The notes below the pieces were generated by a model that made no database searches, was not told the DNA's origin, and saw only the letters and a list, made by a program, of their open reading frames with translations. Shown here one piece after another: positions 5,454 through 6,443 of a stretch of DNA of 6,443 nucleotides. Position 1 is the stretch's first letter. Each line of letters opens with the position of its first letter. Source of the stretch: Ruminococcus flavefaciens (GTDB lineage: Bacteria > Bacillota > Clostridia > Oscillospirales > Ruminococcaceae); the NCBI GenBank assembly GCA_902796705.1, contig CADBQF010000088.1, positions 1 to 6,443 on the forward strand. The letters are read 5' to 3'. The position numbers and the translations under genes are program-made.

Positions 5454-6443
5454 ATGGACGATAATAAAAAACTTCCTGCCGGCTGGGGCAGTGATGAAGA
5501 TGATGATTACGGATTCAGCAGCGAAGATGATGAAACTCTTGCGTGGGGCAGCGACTCTCCGTTTCAAAAAGCCGGGAAACTATCTGAAAATACAGATGCA
5601 CCTGCGGCCGATGCTGCAAAAATAATTGCTCAGCCGCCCGCTCCTGAGACAGTTCAGCCTGTGAACAGCGTAGCTCCTGCGGCTCAGCCGGCAAGAGATC
5701 CGGATCCGCCGGCACCGGCTTATACACCTCCTGTGGCGGCGGCAGGAAAGTCAAAAGTTGTTCCCGTTCTGATAGCAGTCATCGCTGTACTTTTGGTGGC
5801 TGTGGGATTTCTCGGCGGAATGTTTCTTATGAAGAACAAAGACGAAAAAGGTTCTGATGATCCGGATATCAAAGCAGCGGTAACTACAGCTAAAGACACC
5901 GATCCGGCATCAACAGCAGTTTCGGAAAATCAGGAAAATACTTCTGCAACGACAACAATTGTAACTGATGCTTCGACTGAAACCACGACAACGACCACCG
6001 CTGAAACTGAAACAACGACTACAAAAGCCGCTGCTCCTCAGGCAACAGCTTCTATTTCTATTGAACCTCAATATATTTGGGGAAATGGAACTTCATTGCT
6101 TATGTCGGTGGACGGTAATTATTCTTATTTTACATATGAGATATATGCTGACTGCGAAGGTCAAAAGAATACACTTCGTAAATCAGGTACATCATATGAC
6201 AGATCTTATCTTTATGAGGATGGCTCAACAGTCGGAAACTGGGTATTTTATGTAACTCCATATAATTCTGACGGAATTGCAGGAAACAGAGTTTCTTTGG
6301 GGTATAATGGCGTTCCAAGTTATATTACAACACAACCTAAATCTTCTGTAACTTCATGTACAAAATATGGTACGATTTATTCTCCTGCTGGTTACAAGGT
6401 CAAAGGATACTCTAAATCATACTTGATTGACGGTGGTGCAGAA
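5454..6443 (+). CDS. Membrane protein with acidic N-terminus, Thr-rich stalk and outer beta domain (3' end missing)
   Basis: The frame is open from the ATG at 5454, with AGGAGGG 7 bases upstream, through the window end: 330 residues visible, no stop. Residues 1-36 are acidic with two WGSD motifs (11-14 and 31-34) separated by runs of Asp and Glu. Residues 45-98 are Pro/Ala-rich and probably disordered. One membrane helix spans about 102-126 and is followed by Lys (MKNKDEK). Residues about 140-195 are a Thr/Ser/Glu stalk, with a Thr-dominated run at 177-190. From about 198 the sequence alternates like a beta sandwich (SISIEPQYIWGNGTSLL, TYEIYADCEG, NWVFYVTPYNSDGIAG), similar in feel to Ig-like or fibronectin-like modules, but no family is certain. 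No signal peptide, so the acidic tail should be cytoplasmic and the stalk and beta domain outside. From about 6050 the coding sequence is clearly more AT-rich than the first half, perhaps a domain of separate origin. Function unknown; a surface display or sensing role is possible. Confidence 0.85.
   Translation, partial: MDDNKKLPAGWGSDEDDDYGFSSEDDETLAWGSDSPFQKAGKLSENTDAPAADAAKIIAQPPAPETVQPVNSVAPAAQPARDPDPPAPAYTPPVAAAGKSKVVPVLIAVIAVLLVAVGFLGGMFLMKNKDEKGSDDPDIKAAVTTAKDTDPASTAVSENQENTSATTTIVTDASTETTTTTTAETETTTTKAAAPQATASISIEPQYIWGNGTSLLMSVDGNYSYFTYEIYADCEGQKNTLRKSGTSYDRSYLYEDGSTVGNWVFYVTPYNSDGIAGNRVSLGYNGVPSYITTQPKSSVTSCTKYGTIYSPAGYKVKGYSKSYLIDGGAE

Noticed and set aside
5389..5754. Reading frames at 5389-5625 (plus) and 5515-5754 (minus)
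   Set aside because: They overlap the 5454 gene in other frames; the 5454 frame has the ribosome binding site, a membrane helix and stays open to the window end.
1..6443. CRISPR array, insertion sequence, phage or toxin-antitoxin genes
   Set aside because: No regularly spaced repeats, transposase or integrase motifs, or small toxin/antitoxin pairs are seen on either strand.

Overview
The window looks like chromosomal DNA from an anaerobic, Ruminococcus-like clostridium (Oscillospiraceae). The evidence is a complete type I dockerin on a secreted protein, BspA-like leucine-rich repeats, a zinc-ribbon membrane protein, a Thr-rich extracytoplasmic linker, strong AGGAGG ribosome binding sites, and moderate GC in genes with AT-rich gaps. 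The species cannot be fixed from the sequence alone.

Layout: (1) 1-832, plus strand: the 3' part of a zinc-ribbon, single-pass membrane protein with an extracytoplasmic domain, followed by a terminator at 864-897. (2) 833-1180: a 348-base gap with a near-perfect extended -10 promoter, a 73-nt tRNA-like element at 1029-1101 with several abnormal positions, a T-run, and a 16-bp inverted repeat just before the next ribosome binding site. (3) 1181-2851, plus: a leucine-rich repeat protein with no export signal. (4) A bidirectional hairpin terminator at 2896-2951 between convergent genes. (5) 2960-5085, minus: a two-gene operon in which a radical SAM/SPASM enzyme gene is followed, 2 bases after its stop, by a gene for a secreted protein with signal peptide, short Asp/Glu/Thr-rich repeats, dockerin and a C-terminal domain. 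(6) 5086-5453: a divergent intergenic region with two minus-strand promoters and one plus-strand promoter. (7) 5454 to the window end, plus: a membrane protein with acidic WGSD-containing N-terminus, one transmembrane helix, Thr-rich stalk and beta-rich outer domain. It runs off the window.

How they may work together: the radical SAM/dockerin pair is the clearest functional unit. The order enzyme then exported protein, the translational coupling and the complete set of SPASM cysteines suggest that the enzyme modifies the dockerin protein in the cytoplasm before export, with the repeat block between signal peptide and dockerin as the most likely target. The product could then bind a cohesin-bearing surface scaffold. 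This is inference. The second item of interest is the tRNA-like element, which sits in what appears to be the 5' leader of the leucine-rich repeat gene. The remaining genes are typical accessory envelope or cytoplasmic genes of gut and rumen clostridia with no assigned function.
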